Below, one piece after another: positions 32,207 to 46,613 of a stretch of DNA of 64,000 nt (position 1 is the stretch's first letter; the number at the start of each line of letters is the position of its first letter). The notes under the pieces are model-generated. The model had not been told where the DNA came from and did no database searches. It saw only the letters and a list, made by a program, of their open reading frames with translations. The translations under genes and the position numbers were made by a program. The DNA lies in assembly GCA_019096065.1 (NCBI GenBank), contig JAGUCH010000006.1, positions 1,632,001-1,696,000 on the forward strand, given 5' to 3'. The DNA is from Paracyclopina nana. Lineage: Eukaryota > Arthropoda > Copepoda > Cyclopoida > Cyclopettidae.

Positions 32207-34822
32207 AAGTGATTACTGCAGCAGTGTGTAGAACGGACCATGACAACTAATTGAAACAAGCATTAATGAAATGAAAATGGTGATTGACGCGAGCGGGCTC
32301 ACAGTGAGTGTAGTAAATATACCAATTTATGGTTGCGACCATAAACCAAAATGAGAGAGACTTCTAGCAAAAAGAAAGCATTGACACTCCACGAGGAAAT
32401 CGTTAGTGAAAGAATAATGACACTAATTTCGGCAGTGATAACTCCAAAATAAACTTCTCGTAATGCATGATGTCTTAAGAAATCTGTGGCTTCAACAGCA
32501 AGAAGAAACCAAACAATTACCTTAGAATGTGTTGACGATTAACTCGATGATCTACTAGAACCAATATGCTACTACTACGCATACCACAGCTTCAATTTAC
32601 TCAAAAAAATGATGATACCTGCTTAGCAGCTCGTTCGATCCCCCCTTAATTAACGTTGGAGATTAATTGACAGAGTTCGTGAGCTTTTGATACATACACA
32701 CACACACTCAGAAAAAAAGAATCATCGCGAAATTGACATACATACATTCTAAGAAGCTTTTATTACTACATTTTTAGGTTCATTTCCTCCCCCCATAAAA
32801 CACAAACCCCTCTCACTCCTCCAGAAGGGCCATATCAATATGCTGATCGATTTGTATCTTCCAGACAGAAATAGTAGCTAAAATTCCTTCTTTTTCCCTT
32901 TGTCTCAAAATGCTGATGACAGCTGGAAAATTCGTGGATCTCAGAGCTCTACTCCAAAGATTAGAAGATCAACTAATTTTTTGTTTTGCTTTTTATACCG
33001 ACTTGGAAAAATCTCCCAGAATTGCCCCCGTTACTTTGCTACAGCCACTCACATTTACAACACAAGTTATGAACTACAATTCTGAGACGTGAGAGAGGAG
33101 TAATTAATTGTGCTTCGTCGATGGCAACACCTTATTCAGACTGTGCTAGTCAAAATTGTTTGGGCCTCAGTAAGATCACAACAACGACAGCAGCCAATAA
33201 GTGAAAGCAGTTTCTTGCTGTACCTACTACCACTTGTACTACTCAATTGCTGGAAAACTCAACCTTTATTGACGAAAAAGCCCGAATGCTGTGCAATAAC
33301 GGTCATAAATCCCTGACAGCCCCCACCCTGCAGCCCTCCCACTCGCCTCTTTTTAATGAACTACTTTTTTTATAAGCCACTAATTGTGTTCACATCCAAA
33401 TGGAAGACAATAAGAATCACAAAATGTGCAATCCCCGCCACCTCTCAATGATGATAGATTAAATCCCCATTTTTTACGACTCCTCTATCAGCAAGCAAGC
33501 TCGTCTATCTCCATTTTTATTCATTGCATACAGAGCCTGAAGTTATTTTCTAAGCCGGCGATTATATCTTTGAGAAAGCAAAATTGAGTTACATTCAGTG
33601 AAAAATCCTACTTCTTAGAAAAAAGGGGTTGTGATTGCAGGGGATTGTACCGAACCACCACCAACAAATCAGCCCAAAAACAACCACCGATCGACGACGA
33701 AATATTGGTCTTGCCATACTTCTACTACGATTTAAAACAGTTTTGCCCCCCCCATACATACATACATACATCCCTGCTGCCTAGCGTCGCTTTAAGGGAA
33801 TTTACACTACTACGTACTACTACTTCTACTCATCAAGTTGTTACCTTGACAAAAGCCACCTTGACCGACTACTAAAAAATCAGCTATTGTAAGTGTTTAA
33901 AGATCTGATTAAATTGGGTAGGATTGCTTAAATAACGCTTTGTACTATTACTACTACTGTTGTGAGAATTGCCTATTAGCATCAAAGAAGAAGACGAAGA
34001 AAAAGCAAACGCGCAGAAGCACATCATCAATTTGTAATAGCCTGCTCTAGACTCACGACATTCAATACGAACTGAGAGAGAAAAACACCGAAAAACGGAT
34101 TGAAGAATGGGAACTGAGCAACTACATCTTCAACTCAATGACGGCATCAAGGTCTTAGCAGTGTGGTAGTCGTTGTCAATGTAACTTGTACATTCGTATG
34201 TTTCAATAAAAAATGTCAACTGAAAAATGACTGTTCAGTTACTAAGTCTACTTTTTTAATTGTTCCTATGTATTTTTTCTCGTGAAATCGCTGTCGGAAT
34301 TTTCTCCGCTAGCGTAAGAATCCACATTGGACTCCCGCAACCTCCTATTAAAAATTACATTTAGGCTACTTGAAAATAACTACTCATAATTAATGCAAAA
34401 TCAATTAACAGACAAATTGTTCATTTTGCAATGAGCCCAACGATGACTTGTGCAGTGGGAATTATCGAATAGAAGAGATATTGCGAATAAAAGGTTGAAT
34501 CAGAGTACGGAACGAGCCGGTGCGGCTACACAGCTTTCACCTTCAAGGCTGGCAACTTCGACGTCACATTACGAGCAGTGCTGAGTTCGCCGCTAGCTTA
34601 CGAGCGGCCGAATTCTTCTGTCACGAGGGCCGGACAGCTACTACACTGAATTCTAGACAGCAGCAGCAGCAGCAGCAATACGACAACGTTGTCTGTTGAG
34701 CTCTCAAGTCCAGTTTCGTCGTCGTCGTTTTCGCCCGTGTGTGCGTGCGCGTGTGGTAGTTTGATACGAACCCAACTTGAGCTAACACCACTCATTTCGC
34801 ATCAGCAAAGATAGACAGCTGT
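32207..34822. other. DYRK2 3' UTR and intergenic region
   Basis: AT-rich, without a supportable gene. Several AATAAA-like sites occur; the one at 34205-34210 could end a 2-kb 3' UTR. A CAG-type run lies at about 34656-34677 upstream of the proline dehydrogenase start, and short CA and CATA runs occur near 32696 and 33755. Confidence 0.5.
34656..34677. repeat. (CAG)n run upstream of proline dehydrogenase
   Basis: About seven CAG/GCA units some 150 bp before the start codon, possibly in the 5' leader. Confidence 0.8.
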
Positions 34823-37800
34823 ATGGCAACGCAAAGGATTGCTTCAGCATCCGCGCTTGGAGCTGCTCAAAAAGCCTTATTCAACCCTGCGACTTGCATC
34901 GTGCCCTCATCTGCCATCGCTTCAAGGATACTCAAGCCATGCTCTCCGACCCACTTGGAGGCCAGGTGGAAGTCCTCGCCTGCCATAGGATTGGACAGGG
35001 GCATTCCTGTCCAGAGCCACTTGGAAGGTTCGACCGCATTGCATAACCTGATACATTTACGTAAGCTAGCTTGCATGCAAATTGTAATGTTCCGATTTAT
35101 ATTATAGGTGAAAAAGTCATTTCTGTGGTCAAGGATCTGCCAGAGGGGGAGTTGAAAGGGGACAGGCTTGACTTGACTTTTATGGACCACAGGGCTGCTT
35201 TCAAGAATAAGACAACATGGGAGGTGGTTCGAGCCTACGTCGTATTCCAATTATGCTCCATCAAGCCCTTGGTGGAGCACAACGAGAAGGTCAGCATTCT
35301 AATTAAACACAAGTGCGACCCACGTGATGACGCGAGCGAGAACTTTCTCGCAACTGATGTTACTGATTAGATATATAAGATGATGATGAAGAAGTAGTAT
35401 CACATTTCCAAAGATTCCTGAATAATGCGCGGTGATCCAGATATTTCCAGTTTCCCCTTGCTCCCAATGATTTCCTTCAAGATGCGCGAGTTGTCTTATA
35501 GCGCGTAGCACAAAACAAGGCCATGTAGTTTGATTGGCAACTACAATATGCTTTTGCGTGGAAATGCATCAAGGCCATCGGCCTAGGTCATTCGTGAACG
35601 CGTTTCGCTTCCATGACTATTCATTCCACAGACACTTGGAAAAAGATCAAAAAGTTGGCCCAAAATCAACTGGAAAAAGAGGCTCAATGTCACGACGTGC
35701 TTTCTGCAATACTGTAGACTACTACTTCGAACCTTGACTGCAATGTTGCGTTTTTCAGCTCATGAAGCTCGGAAAGGCTGTATTGGGGAAGAAACTCTTT
35801 GGAGAACTGATGAAGCTTTCATTCTACGGACAATTCGTGGCTGGAGAGGACCGGGAATCGATCAAGCCAGCAATCCACAAGATGCACTCCTTTGGAGTTA
35901 AATCTATTCTCGACTATTCTGTGGAGGAGGACATTTCCTCAGAGGAAGCCACCAACATCGAAATGGAGTAATGTTCTCCCTAGAAACGAACTTTTCTTCA
36001 AATGTTTGATATTTCTAACTTTTATCGCAGTGCTTGTGTTGGAGAAGCTCAGAAGGAAAATCCGGACTTGCTTTCAAACAAGGGAGACTACGCGGGTAAT
36101 ATAGATAGTAATTAAAATGAACAGGGTGTCCCCATAACAACTTCGGCGAAATGGCTAATGGGCAACTTTGAGCCACGGAAACATAGTATACACTCGCACA
36201 TAGACAAAATCAGAAACAGATGACAGTTGGTCAGGAAACATTTGCATGCTGGAGTCGTGAAGGGACAACCTGCTCTAGAGACTCTTGGGCAGATTGACTA
36301 ACATCTCTTTCCAGATGGAATCAAACGCTATAGACCACATAAACAGTTTGGTGATAGGCGAGATGGCGTTTCCGGAGCAAGGACTTATTTTTACCAAAAC
36401 GAGGCCACGTGCGAGAGGAACATGGAGACTTTTTTGCGTTGCATCGAGGCCGTAGCAGGTTAGATAATATTTTAAATATAAACAGGCGAAAGACATTGCT
36501 CCAGCCACCGCTTTGGTGCATTGTTTCAGATTCAACCCATGGAACTGGATTCTCGGCCATCAAGCTGACTGCTTTAGGTCGCCCTAATCTCTTGGTAACC
36601 ATTTGAGTATTGAAATGAGTTTTTTTTTTGGTAATCAAGTTTTCATTTTTAGCTTCAATTGTCAGAAGTCATTGTGCGAGCTAGACGATATTACCAAGAA
36701 ATCAGTGGGCAAGAGGGATTTGTTCACGAGGGCAAAGTTGGCAAGGAGGCGTTTGAGAAACGATTCAAGGAAACTCAAATCTACGAGGGAAATCCTGACG
36801 TTCAAAAATGGCTTTCTAACATGACATTCGACAAGAAAGGGTAACCGACCAATCTTATGGCTGACTTTATAGTATATGCTAAAACAAATTTCAAAGGTTG
36901 ATCCATTTGTTCTCCTGGTCCGGATTGATCGATTCTGAAATGCTGCTCAGGGATTTGTTTCAAGTGCCCAATTTGAAGACTGGCAAGTTGGAGCCTCTGA
37001 TCACTGTTTTGACTTCCAAGGAAGAGGAACAATTCCGAAATATGCTCACGAGGCTGCATACGATCATGCAGGCCTCCAAGGACTTGGACGTGCGCGTAAT
37101 GATTGATGCGGAGCAGACCTACTTCCAACCAGCCATCAGTAGGCTCGCCATGGAGATGATGAAGAAATACAACACTGAGAAGGCCATCGTTTTCAACACG
37201 TATCAATGCTATCTGAAAATAGCCTACCATTCTCTCGTACTTGATATTGAACAGGCTACTAGGCAAAACTTCTATTTTGGAGCCAAACTGGTGCGTGGTG
37301 CCTACATGCTTCAAGAGAGGGAAAGGGCAGCTTCTCTGGGCTACGATGACCCAATCAACCCCGACTATGAGGCCACCTCAGAAATGTACCACCGTTGCTT
37401 GGCAGAATGCATGAACAGGATGCACGAGTTGAAGCAGTATGGCGATGGCAGGGAGAAAAAAATCGGTATTATGGTCGCCAGTCACAATGCGGACACCATT
37501 CGTTTTGCCATCAAAAAGTAATTATAATTGGCTGCATAATTAGTCTGTAATTTTCCATGACATCATAAAAATTTGATTGCTCTCTCTCCAGAATGAAAGA
37601 GCTGAACATTGCTCCGGACGAGAGGCTGATTTGCTTTGGACAGCTCTATGGTATGTGTGACAACTTGTCGTTCCCTCTTGGCCAAGCAGGGTATTCGGTC
37701 TACAAGTATGTTCCCTATGGACCGGTTAACGAAGTTCTTCCCTACCTCTCCAGGTATGCGTCTCATAAGATAAGATTCGTAATCTTGGAAATTTTCTATG

Positions 37801-37984
37801 CACACATTGCTTATTTGACAGGCGTGCCCGTGAGAATGGAGGAATGCTATCCAAGTTGCAAACCGAGAAAACCCTGCTCAGACGCGAATTGGGAGATCGT
37901 TTGAAATCAGGACAGCTCTGGTACACTCCAAAAGGCGACTATGTCCCAGTTGGCTTCGAGAAAGTGCCTAATTACAGGCTGTAA
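34823..37984 (+). CDS. slgA: Proline dehydrogenase, mitochondrial
   Basis: FAD enzyme of the mitochondrial inner membrane that oxidises L-proline to pyrroline-5-carboxylate, the first step of proline breakdown. Ten exons: 34823-35060, 35108-35289, 35759-35967, 36031-36095, 36315-36458, 36530-36594, 36653-36840, 36897-37517, 37592-37753, 37822-37984, joining to 678 residues; I recall the fly enzyme as similar in length. The N-terminus is rich in Ala, Ser, Arg and Lys with few acidic residues, as in a mitochondrial presequence. Family landmarks in order: [89 protein letters not shown] and the C-terminal [19 protein letters not shown] with [14 protein letters not shown]. An AATAAA lies at 38295. 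All introns are GT-AG. Confidence 0.96.
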
Positions 37985-38589
37985 TTCTTTTTAGTACAAT
38001 AAGCATTTCGTCAATATTGCATCAAGTGCACACCAGTGGCTTCAGTAATATTCAAAGAGAACTAGCAGCCATGGCTTTCGGTTAAGTAAAAAAAGCGTAT
38101 CCCACCCATGAACAAGATCCTTAATTCTTTCCCGTTCTGTGATGTACTTTCCAAACAAACAAAAAATAGAATGAATCTGAAGCCGATTTAAATACTAGGT
38201 TCGTTATGACTCATCCACGCTGATTACTGTGTAATATGAAAATGCGACTTTGTGTGAGTATTTTTGACTAACGAAAAGTAGATCTGATAACGAAAATAAA
38301 TAGACTTATGGACGATAATCTCGTATCGAGCGCTTGGATTTCTTCATGAATTGAGGGTACCCTGCTACTACAATGAAGTGGTGATTCAAGCTAGTCAACA
38401 TGCATGAGCTGTATAGGCGTGAAACGTTCAAACGCACAATTATTGAGGCTACAGCACAACGTAACGGCCGTAGAACGCGCGGGGCTCCAACCTGCAACTG
38501 ATAAGATAAGGCTAGCACTAGAATGCTTTATCATAGTTGATCCTTGAGTCACTTTAGTCGCCATCTTGTTCCACTATTATATACCCAGC
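37985..38589. other. Proline dehydrogenase 3' UTR and intergenic gap
   Basis: Short AT-rich gap with an AATAAA at 38295-38300. No other feature seen. Confidence 0.55.
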
Positions 38590-40536
38590 ATGAAAAAGAG
38601 TTGGGCAATTCTGGCCCTCACCCTGGCGGCCTTGGCCTCAGATGGGGCCAATGCCAGAAGTAGTCGAGTGAAGCGAGCATCATTTACGAGCTGCATCTCC
38701 AATCCCTCTATTATGGATAGGGAAAATGTGGTTGAAGAAAGTGGAACGCTGAGCTTGAGCTGCTCATTGGATTCCACAGTGGCCTCTTGCATTTGGAGGC
38801 ACACTGACCCTATCTCCGAGAAAGACCAGGGTACCTCTGCCAGCCCTACCCTTTTTTGCTCCGGATCTGTGGAGACCACCGGAAGGCAGTGCACCGATGA
38901 TACAAGGGTTACCTACCGAACATCCGAGTCCACTTGCGCTATTGACGTATCCAATCCAAAGCCAGAAGATACTGGCAAATGGTACCTCACTGCAGTCTCC
39001 TATAAGGGCTCGACCACCCCGCAAGTAAGAGAATGATAGTAGCGCAAAGATGCGCTTGCGAATTCACGCAACCTTTCTTGACCATTTCCAGACTGTAGAG
39101 AAGACATTTGAAGTATACTCGTTCAATCGATCCCAACTATTTATGGTGGATGAGGATTCCAATTACGAGACGACCATTGATACATCTTACAATTGGGACA
39201 CTAAAGAAGAAGAATGGGTTGACGGTAAGAGCGGATTTGAACGAGTGGAATTCTCGTGCTTGGCCTATGGTGGTCGTCCCATTCCCACATTTAGATGGTA
39301 CATCAACAACGAGCGAAACAGCGACCTCACCGACGACAATTCGTTCAACGTGGGCACCTCCTCCATCGGCAGTGATTACAAGTACATCGAGAACTACCAA
39401 TCCACGGTTCAATTTCAAGTTGACCACAACTTGATTGAAAAATTGAGCAAGTAATCGCAATTAGCAATGATTTTAGCTAAAATATGCATTTGTTTGATGA
39501 ATGACTCACGCAGGATGAATGTTGATACAAACCCATCGAATGGAATGATTTCCTTTGATGTCACTTGTGAAATCACCCAGGGATTGAAGGCGACTTACCA
39601 GCAAACTGGAAAGATGCGAGTGAACGTCAGGCGTCAATATGACGATGGCAACCTCAAAGGCAGCATGATCGGAGTGATTGTTGGCGTTGTCATAGCAGTC
39701 ATCCTGCTGATTGTGGCCGTCGGTTTGCTGGTCTTTGCCAAATCCTCTGGCAGGTGGTGCTTTGCTGATGATGAGTACGTCAATCCCAACCAGAAAGGAG
39801 GTCGTGCGCCCCAGACGGCTGGTGGGGCTCCCCGAAGCAACCAACAACAGCAGGTTTACAGGTTTATTCCCTCTTAACAAATTTCGGCTATATATTAGAA
39901 AGCACATATGTATGTCACTTGTGTACACTCCTAGAAAAACGCGCGCACTAGCCAACCTCGCTAAACGAGCACTTTTCATCAACGTTCGCCTTTTCTCTCT
40001 GTTGTAGGGACAATATCGATAAAGGAGACGACAAGAAGATAGCAGCGACCCGCCGATCTTCTACAACCTCATCAAATAATACAGCCCCCCTCAAGTCCAC
40101 TGTGGCCCCTGTAACTCAAGCTAAAGGAGAGTGGTTGCCGGACTCGCGAAAAAGCGCGCATTACTCTGCTTCGCCCAAGATAGGAGCTACTACGCCCAAA
40201 GTTGCGACCCCACTCTTACACCCCCCACCCCAAGCTGATCGCCCGCCGGCCAAGAATGCTAGCCCGACCTCATCTTCATCCAGCAGTAGCACCACAAGCT
40301 CTTCCACTAACGATGTACCACCACCCAGACCCCCGAAAGATGGCCTTAATTACGCCAACCTCGATCACCGCCCTTTTATGCAGGATCCACGCAATAAGGT
40401 ATTGCCCGAGGCCGGTGCAGGATACTCCTCACTTCCGGCCTCCACAACTTACGCCACGGTTACGACCAAAGAGGTCACGCAAGCCTCCTCTCGTACGTTT
40501 GGTGGATCAAGCAACTACAACAGATATCAAAAGTGA
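38590..40536 (+). CDS. Fasciclin-3-like immunoglobulin cell-adhesion protein
   Basis: Single-pass membrane protein with an immunoglobulin-type ectodomain, inferred to act in cell adhesion. Four exons: 38590-39024, 39092-39450, 39514-39861, 40008-40536, joining to 556 residues. The start MKKSWAILALTLAALA is a signal peptide, followed by a possible furin-type site RVKR. The ectodomain has Ig-like Cys pairs (LSLSCSLDS; ERVEFSCLAYGGRPIPTFRWY). The transmembrane helix MIGVIVGVVIAVILLIV is followed by LLVFAKSSGRWCF, which resembles the fly Fas3 juxtamembrane sequence FARATGRWCF as I remember it. The tail holds a proline-rich VPPPRPPK and tyrosine motifs LNYANL, GYSSL and TTYATV. The Fas3 link rests mainly on the membrane segment; the Ig region is divergent, so another arthropod Ig adhesion family is possible. 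AATAAA sites lie at 40645 and 40743. Confidence 0.8.
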
Positions 40537-43500
40537 AAATAAGCCCCCTCAAGTACACATTTTACAGCAGCATGGATGAGTATGATAACTAGTCATACAC
40601 TTACTAATGATACAATACAGTATGGTCAGTACACGAAAAAGCAGAATAAAGTGCAACCGAGTGAATGTGTGAAAAAGTGTGTGTGCGGCCCTTTGATGTA
40701 AAAAAATTTAGCGACGATTGCAGCACGCATGTGTAGAGAAATAATAAAGGCTACAAACTACTATTACACTTCAACATGAAAAACGGACTGCTTTTTTTGC
40801 CTTGCTTGTCGTTGCTTTGCTGTTATCAGGATCAAGTGTGTTCCCAAGGTTATGCCGAGCTTGCACGACAACAGCTTAATTCAGCCGAAGCGAGACACAT
40901 AATCTGAAGATTTCCCGAGTAATTAATACAATATATAGCCGCACTAAAATGATCATTATGATAATTATTGTCAGTCTATGCACACCGAATGATCATAAGT
41001 CAAGCGTGCTTTCTTTTACGGCGAAAGGCTTGCGCGCGCGCGCGCGTGTCCTCCTCGAATCATAAATCATGGCTTTTCAAGTGAGGAGGCTCATCCAAAC
41101 AAGGTTTACAAATGGTCTTTGGGGTCGCTATCATTCTTCTTGTCACTTGGCCCCAATAATATAATATCAAAGTTGCCGGAAACTAGCTGTAGGGCCGATA
41201 TAATTTACTGCATCTCATTTTTGCGGAGTAGGACAACGTAATGATGGTCGTTTGTCACCTCCTTCTGCACAAATGAAATAATCTACAATATGCATGCTAC
41301 GCACCATGCAAAAATAGCTCCAGAGTTATAAGGCTGGAAAGCAGCGATAATAATCCTTTTTTCTCAGCTACTGAAGGCCAAAGAAAAGTTTTCTCATTTT
41401 TCCTTGCTCTTGGATGAAGTTGGCATCTAAATCATGCCGTGATTCGAATGAGGCGAGCGCTAACACCAGGTGGTCAATAATCGAATTATTGCCCTTTTCC
41501 AAGGATCTGTCGATAATCCAAATAAATATCTGCCAATAGACTCCTACTATATATACTCCTCTTGAGCTCGTGCTTGCGAAAAGTTGGTCACGCAATTTCC
41601 GCGAATAGAGTGGATTCGACAAATTGCTGAGGAAAGCAAAGAGGAGAAATTCTACATAATTGAGATCTCTGCGATATTTTTCACAGATGGAATCTTCATT
41701 TTCCCCTCTGCCTGCGATCCCCTTGTTCCCTGAAAATTGACGCGAACGCGTGTGTGTTCTCCACTCTCTTCATTTAATGATGTCGTCAGCTTAGAGCAAT
41801 CGCCTTGTCTACTTCCCAAGAAAAGTGAGTAGTCATACTAGCTGTTGTTCCATAAAACTGCTGAGTTTGTCGAAAAACCCCAAAAGCACGTGAAGGGAGA
41901 GGAAGAGATGAAAAATGATGATATTCCGCTCCTCTCTGCCAAAATTGCCCCAGAAGTGGCTAGACAGACGTCATTCCATAACACGCTGCCATATATGAAT
42001 CCTAGACTTAAGAGGTAGGAAATGATGGTGGCAAATGGCAATATTTGCGGTCGATTGCGTGAGTACCACCACACCTCCCCCAACCACAAAAAGATCCTCT
42101 CTTCCACCGACGAAAGAAGCTCGCGTGGATACCAAACGAGGATGCTTTTTGATTAGATATGCATTCTTGTTGTTGTTAAGTGATCGGCCTCTCGAGGCTG
42201 GCAGTGCAGTTGTCAGAAGTGCTCATACATCACGCATGAAAGCCAGCTCTCTGATATGCTATGCGAGTCAAGTACACGTACATGCCCCCAAAGATTTCCG
42301 TCGATTTTTCCCCTTTTCAATCGTCTGCGGCCGAATCGCCTTCTTCATCATCATCATCAGTCAGCCCGAGTTGAAAAGTTTGTACTTTATGGCCGGCTAG
42401 GAAACCATTAAGTTGATACAAGCATCATTAGGCAAAGTGAAAGCCCCGTGCTTCTCGGTTTTAGAGTAAACTCATCAATTTTAGTTGAAAGGCTTTTCAA
42501 GCCACGCAGAGCTAGCTGACAACATCTACCACCACCACTAGCTTAAGATGCCATACTTTCTCACTGGCGGATCCATTTACTAACGAGAATTCATATGAAA
42601 CTCGTAGGCAGCTAAAAATTAGAAAGCAGGTAACATCAGCCCTCTAAAGTTTCCTATCTCTGCTGCCGCCTCAATGCATGCATTGAAAACTTTTCATCCT
42701 ACTATTAAATGCACACGACAGCCGTGCCACGTACGTGGAAACCAATAATGTTGTAGCAGTACTTTTTCGGCTCTGAACACACAATTGATTTTCCGAGAAA
42801 GAGTTAAAGTTTGCACGCGACTACTGAAGTAGTATATACGGGGAAAATAATAGTATATTCATCGGATATCATGCGATTAGCGCACGCGCTGTTTATGTGG
42901 CGATCCTTTTTTATTATCCTCTTGGACGTCCTGGGTGAAAATCATCATCCTTTCCTCAATTGAGGCTGTCAGATGTTGTCGAATGTGTCATTTCCCGTAG
43001 GCGAACAAGAGTTTGCTTTCACCCTCACGTTAGACCAGGCCACAATGTGGCACAAATCGCGAAAAGAGAGAACCAACCATCCGTTCATGTGGAATTTTTT
43101 GCTCTTGTTGTGATATGATTTCTTATGGCAAACTTGAAGTTTGTGTAATTCGAAAGCTCTCAATTCTGCTTGAGTTGACTCCCTCCCTGTTTCAGGTTAG
43201 CCCACAATTCACCTTACTAAAAGTATGGAATTTACGATCGCAAACTTGGCTGTAGCAGTCTTTTGAAAGCTGTCACCCGCACTTGTAATGTACGAATTGT
43301 CTCTGAAAATTGTATACCGCAACATTTAAGAATGCGGCAACCGACCACCGTGTATAATGAAAATTGTTTTTCAGTAGCTACTTACAGTAACAAATACTGA
43401 GAAATCGTTGCACTATTTCTGGCATGGTTCAACCTCGTTTCTAGTAATTAAGCTAGCGCCATTGTGGCGCCTTAGATCAAAGGGAGACGATGTTTCCGGC

Positions 43501-46360
43501 TGAAGAAAAAGAGTGAAAGCTAACGCAGTATGACATAAAAGAACTGAATTAAATGTATCCATACACCGAAACCATAAACCTTCTGTCATAGTTTCTAGGC
43601 CTGTACACGTGTTGCCTACGACATGGCGGCGAGAAAGTTTGTTCTTCGCAAGCAAACAAGGCATGAGTTGCTAATTTTTGGCTATGCTGCTTTCACTCGT
43701 ATCAGATATTGCAAAAAGTTTCCCCCCATGTTTGCTTACACGTGGTACGTAGCTGTTGCGAGCTAACGCAATTGCAAAACAGGCAATACATTTATGGTGC
43801 GTTAATTAAAGTAGCCATGTCGCATGGCTTGAATATTGTTTCCATAACCAAAACAAATACAAGGAGGTCAATGAAACCAGACTGGCTATGCCACTTCTAT
43901 ACCCAGACGTCTGGGGTAATGGCTGCGTGGTCGAGGACACAAAAATTAGTTGCGTACAACTATTTTTTCTGAGCATTCTTAGGAGAAACCAGAAGAAAGT
44001 TTTTTGTTGAGCTCTTTTTTGTCAAAGCATTATGGTGCAAGCCAAGCCTGGCCCTTTTCAATTATTAACGCCCTCCGCCAGTGTGCGCAAAAGCCCTAAA
44101 AACAAAGAGCTGGCAATCATTCATATTCAAAAGTGGCCGCTTGTTCACTTTTACATATCACTTTTCTTTTTACAAATTAATCAAAGGTGGGGACAAGCAG
44201 ATCAGAATTGAAAGCTCCAAAGATCAAGAATTTTTTGTTCATTATTTATTCTGGAAAAACTGATTTCCAGCTGCTCATAAAGGTAGATTAAAATTGATAA
44301 AAGAAAATGTTGAGTCGCAACTCAATCGAGTGCTGTCAAGTCTTTGCGTGAAGGAATTAGTATTGTACTATACAGCCAAACTAGCAAGTTGTCCAACGCC
44401 ATGAGTAATTACGGCAAATAAGGGATAGTACAAAAGCAAACATAAATGTCGCGTTTCTTCTCATTCTGCGCATGTCATGCGAATTTTATTGAATTATTCA
44501 TCACGAATTACGAGGTGATGATGACATTCATTAGTAGCAGGAAACAGAATACTGATTTATGCTAGATATGCGAGTTATGGTGCAAACGTTGATATAAATC
44601 AGGCTGATGTCACTTCGCATGAGTGCTTCTAATGAAAGGGTATAGAGGACATAAAGTATAAAATGAGGAGGTGCTGCCATTGGCATTTCAAAACAGCTAC
44701 GACGACCATTAATATTCAAAGGATGGCGGTGAGTCATCAGAAAATCTCTTTTTTTTTTCAGTATACCCTAGGAGAAACGTAATTTGGTAACAAAGCGGAT
44801 TTCAGCAAGAAAGAAATACGAGCAAGCACGAAATTCGATTTGAGCTCATGAGACGGCAAAAATGAAAGATGGCATCACATATAATCAATGGCCTAGAAAG
44901 CAGCCCGAAATAGTAGACAGCATTTTTTTGAAAAGCCCAAACGCTAGTATTTTTCTGCAGTGCAGTGCACTGGCTGGCAATGGATGATAGTATTCCGCAG
45001 ATCGTTGGGCTGGAAAAGTTTTCAAGGGTTGCCAAATTCTTTGGCTGCTGAAATGTCCATCCGCCACTAATGTGGTGGCTTCGCTTCTCTCTGAGGCCGC
45101 CAGAAAAAGTCCTAGGCACACAAGATGGATGGTGACATTTTTTCGGAGGATCGCGCGGAGTCATTCTGTCCTAGGTCACAGATCACCTTGTCAGCAGTTA
45201 ATCGCAATTATGAGAGCCCGTTTTGTCTTTCCCCACTTTTAGCTCCTTTCATTTTCCTGGGAGTGACGTTCGCGTTGGCTGTCATGTGCACAAAGATCAT
45301 CATCGACTTTTCGTCGGAACCAGAAGCTAATCTGCAAAGGCTAGTACATATTGGACCTATCAAAGCAGTTAGCGCACAAAGGAGTTGTGCAGAAAAACTT
45401 CCTGGTTATTATCATGGGTTTAACCGAATTATGATAAAAGAAAGCTTAGCATGTTGTGTGCAGAATTCACGGCTGACTGAAGCCGAAGCTTGGAGGTTTC
45501 TAAAGGGGTACCTACTTTCTACTTCTTCGTTCCCAGCCATCATTGGAGCAGAAAGAAACTCACATCATTGTGGCGGCCACGCGATGCAGTGCTGATATCA
45601 TCAACACACAATGATTATCTCATCTGCTATTGGGCTCGAATGTGCCATTAGGATACACTGCTGCTATGCAGTATTGCTCCAACTATTTGTAGTATTTTGA
45701 GTACCGCCAACCACGAATTGATGAAGCCACTTCTATGCTTAGCAACGTGAATTAATAGTAATAATGTTGTCGTGGTGAAAGGTACTTTTGCATCTGATGA
45801 TGAAGGTGATTTACGAACCATCATTTCTCGCCCAGCAGGGGCCCCAAATATTTTCTGCTTTCAATTTCGCTTGTAGCGCAGGGAAAGCCATGCGGACCCC
45901 TTGCTATGCAAATCTACACAGACGATTACCACACACACACACACACTTTGATGGGGCATGTTGACGTGAATGGACATAATAAATGAAGGCAATCTACACT
46001 TTCTCCGTTGCCCCTCGCATATTTGTGTAGTATGCTACGTTTACAATATGAAATGGTGGGCTCCCTCGCTTCAGGCAAATGCGCGAGCAGTTCAGCTGCT
46101 TTGAAAGGTTTTATGGAAAGAATGGGACAATGGAAAGACTGATAGTCCCTGTCATGGCTTCCACAAAGTAAAGAGGTAAAATGGGGCTTCTAGCCATCTA
46201 TCAGTGATGCCTGGGGTTGCTGCTGCCTTTCCCTATATATGTGCCTCCTATTTATATAGGGATGCAGGAGGATAATGTGATGAGCTGATTGTTCATAAAT
46301 ATTTGCCTGGCCTTGGCTGGCGATGCATCGTGATTTATTGAGAAATGCCTGAACGATTTG
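40537..46360. other. Intergenic region, no gene seen
   Basis: About 5.8 kb between the adhesion gene and the large transposon. Contains the adhesion gene's 3' end, a CG run near 41032-41046 and a CA run near 45930-45946. A 156-codon open frame at 45125-45595 includes one hydrophobic stretch (APFIFLGVTFALAVM) preceded by a possible splice acceptor, but nothing else supports a gene. Confidence 0.5.
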
Positions 46361-46613
46361 CCCCACCGGAAATTAACAAAAGTTAATGTAACCATCTGTT
46401 ACCTTAAGTTAACTTTAAATTCAAAAAATTTTAATGTTAGTTTAAGGTAGAAATAATTATACATTAAGTTACCATTTAGCTGATGCATTAAACAAACATT
46501 AATTGTAGCCATGTAAGTTACTTACCTGTAACTTTAAGTAGACGTTAGTTTGTTTACTTAATCTAGTATTAACTCACCATTTTTAGATGTGTTTAGCTAA
46601 CGTTAAGTCAACA

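Noticed and set aside
45125-45595. 156-codon frame (+) with one hydrophobic stretch, possible membrane-protein exon
   Set aside because: A possible acceptor precedes APFIFLGVTF, but no neighbouring exon, donor context or family match was found.
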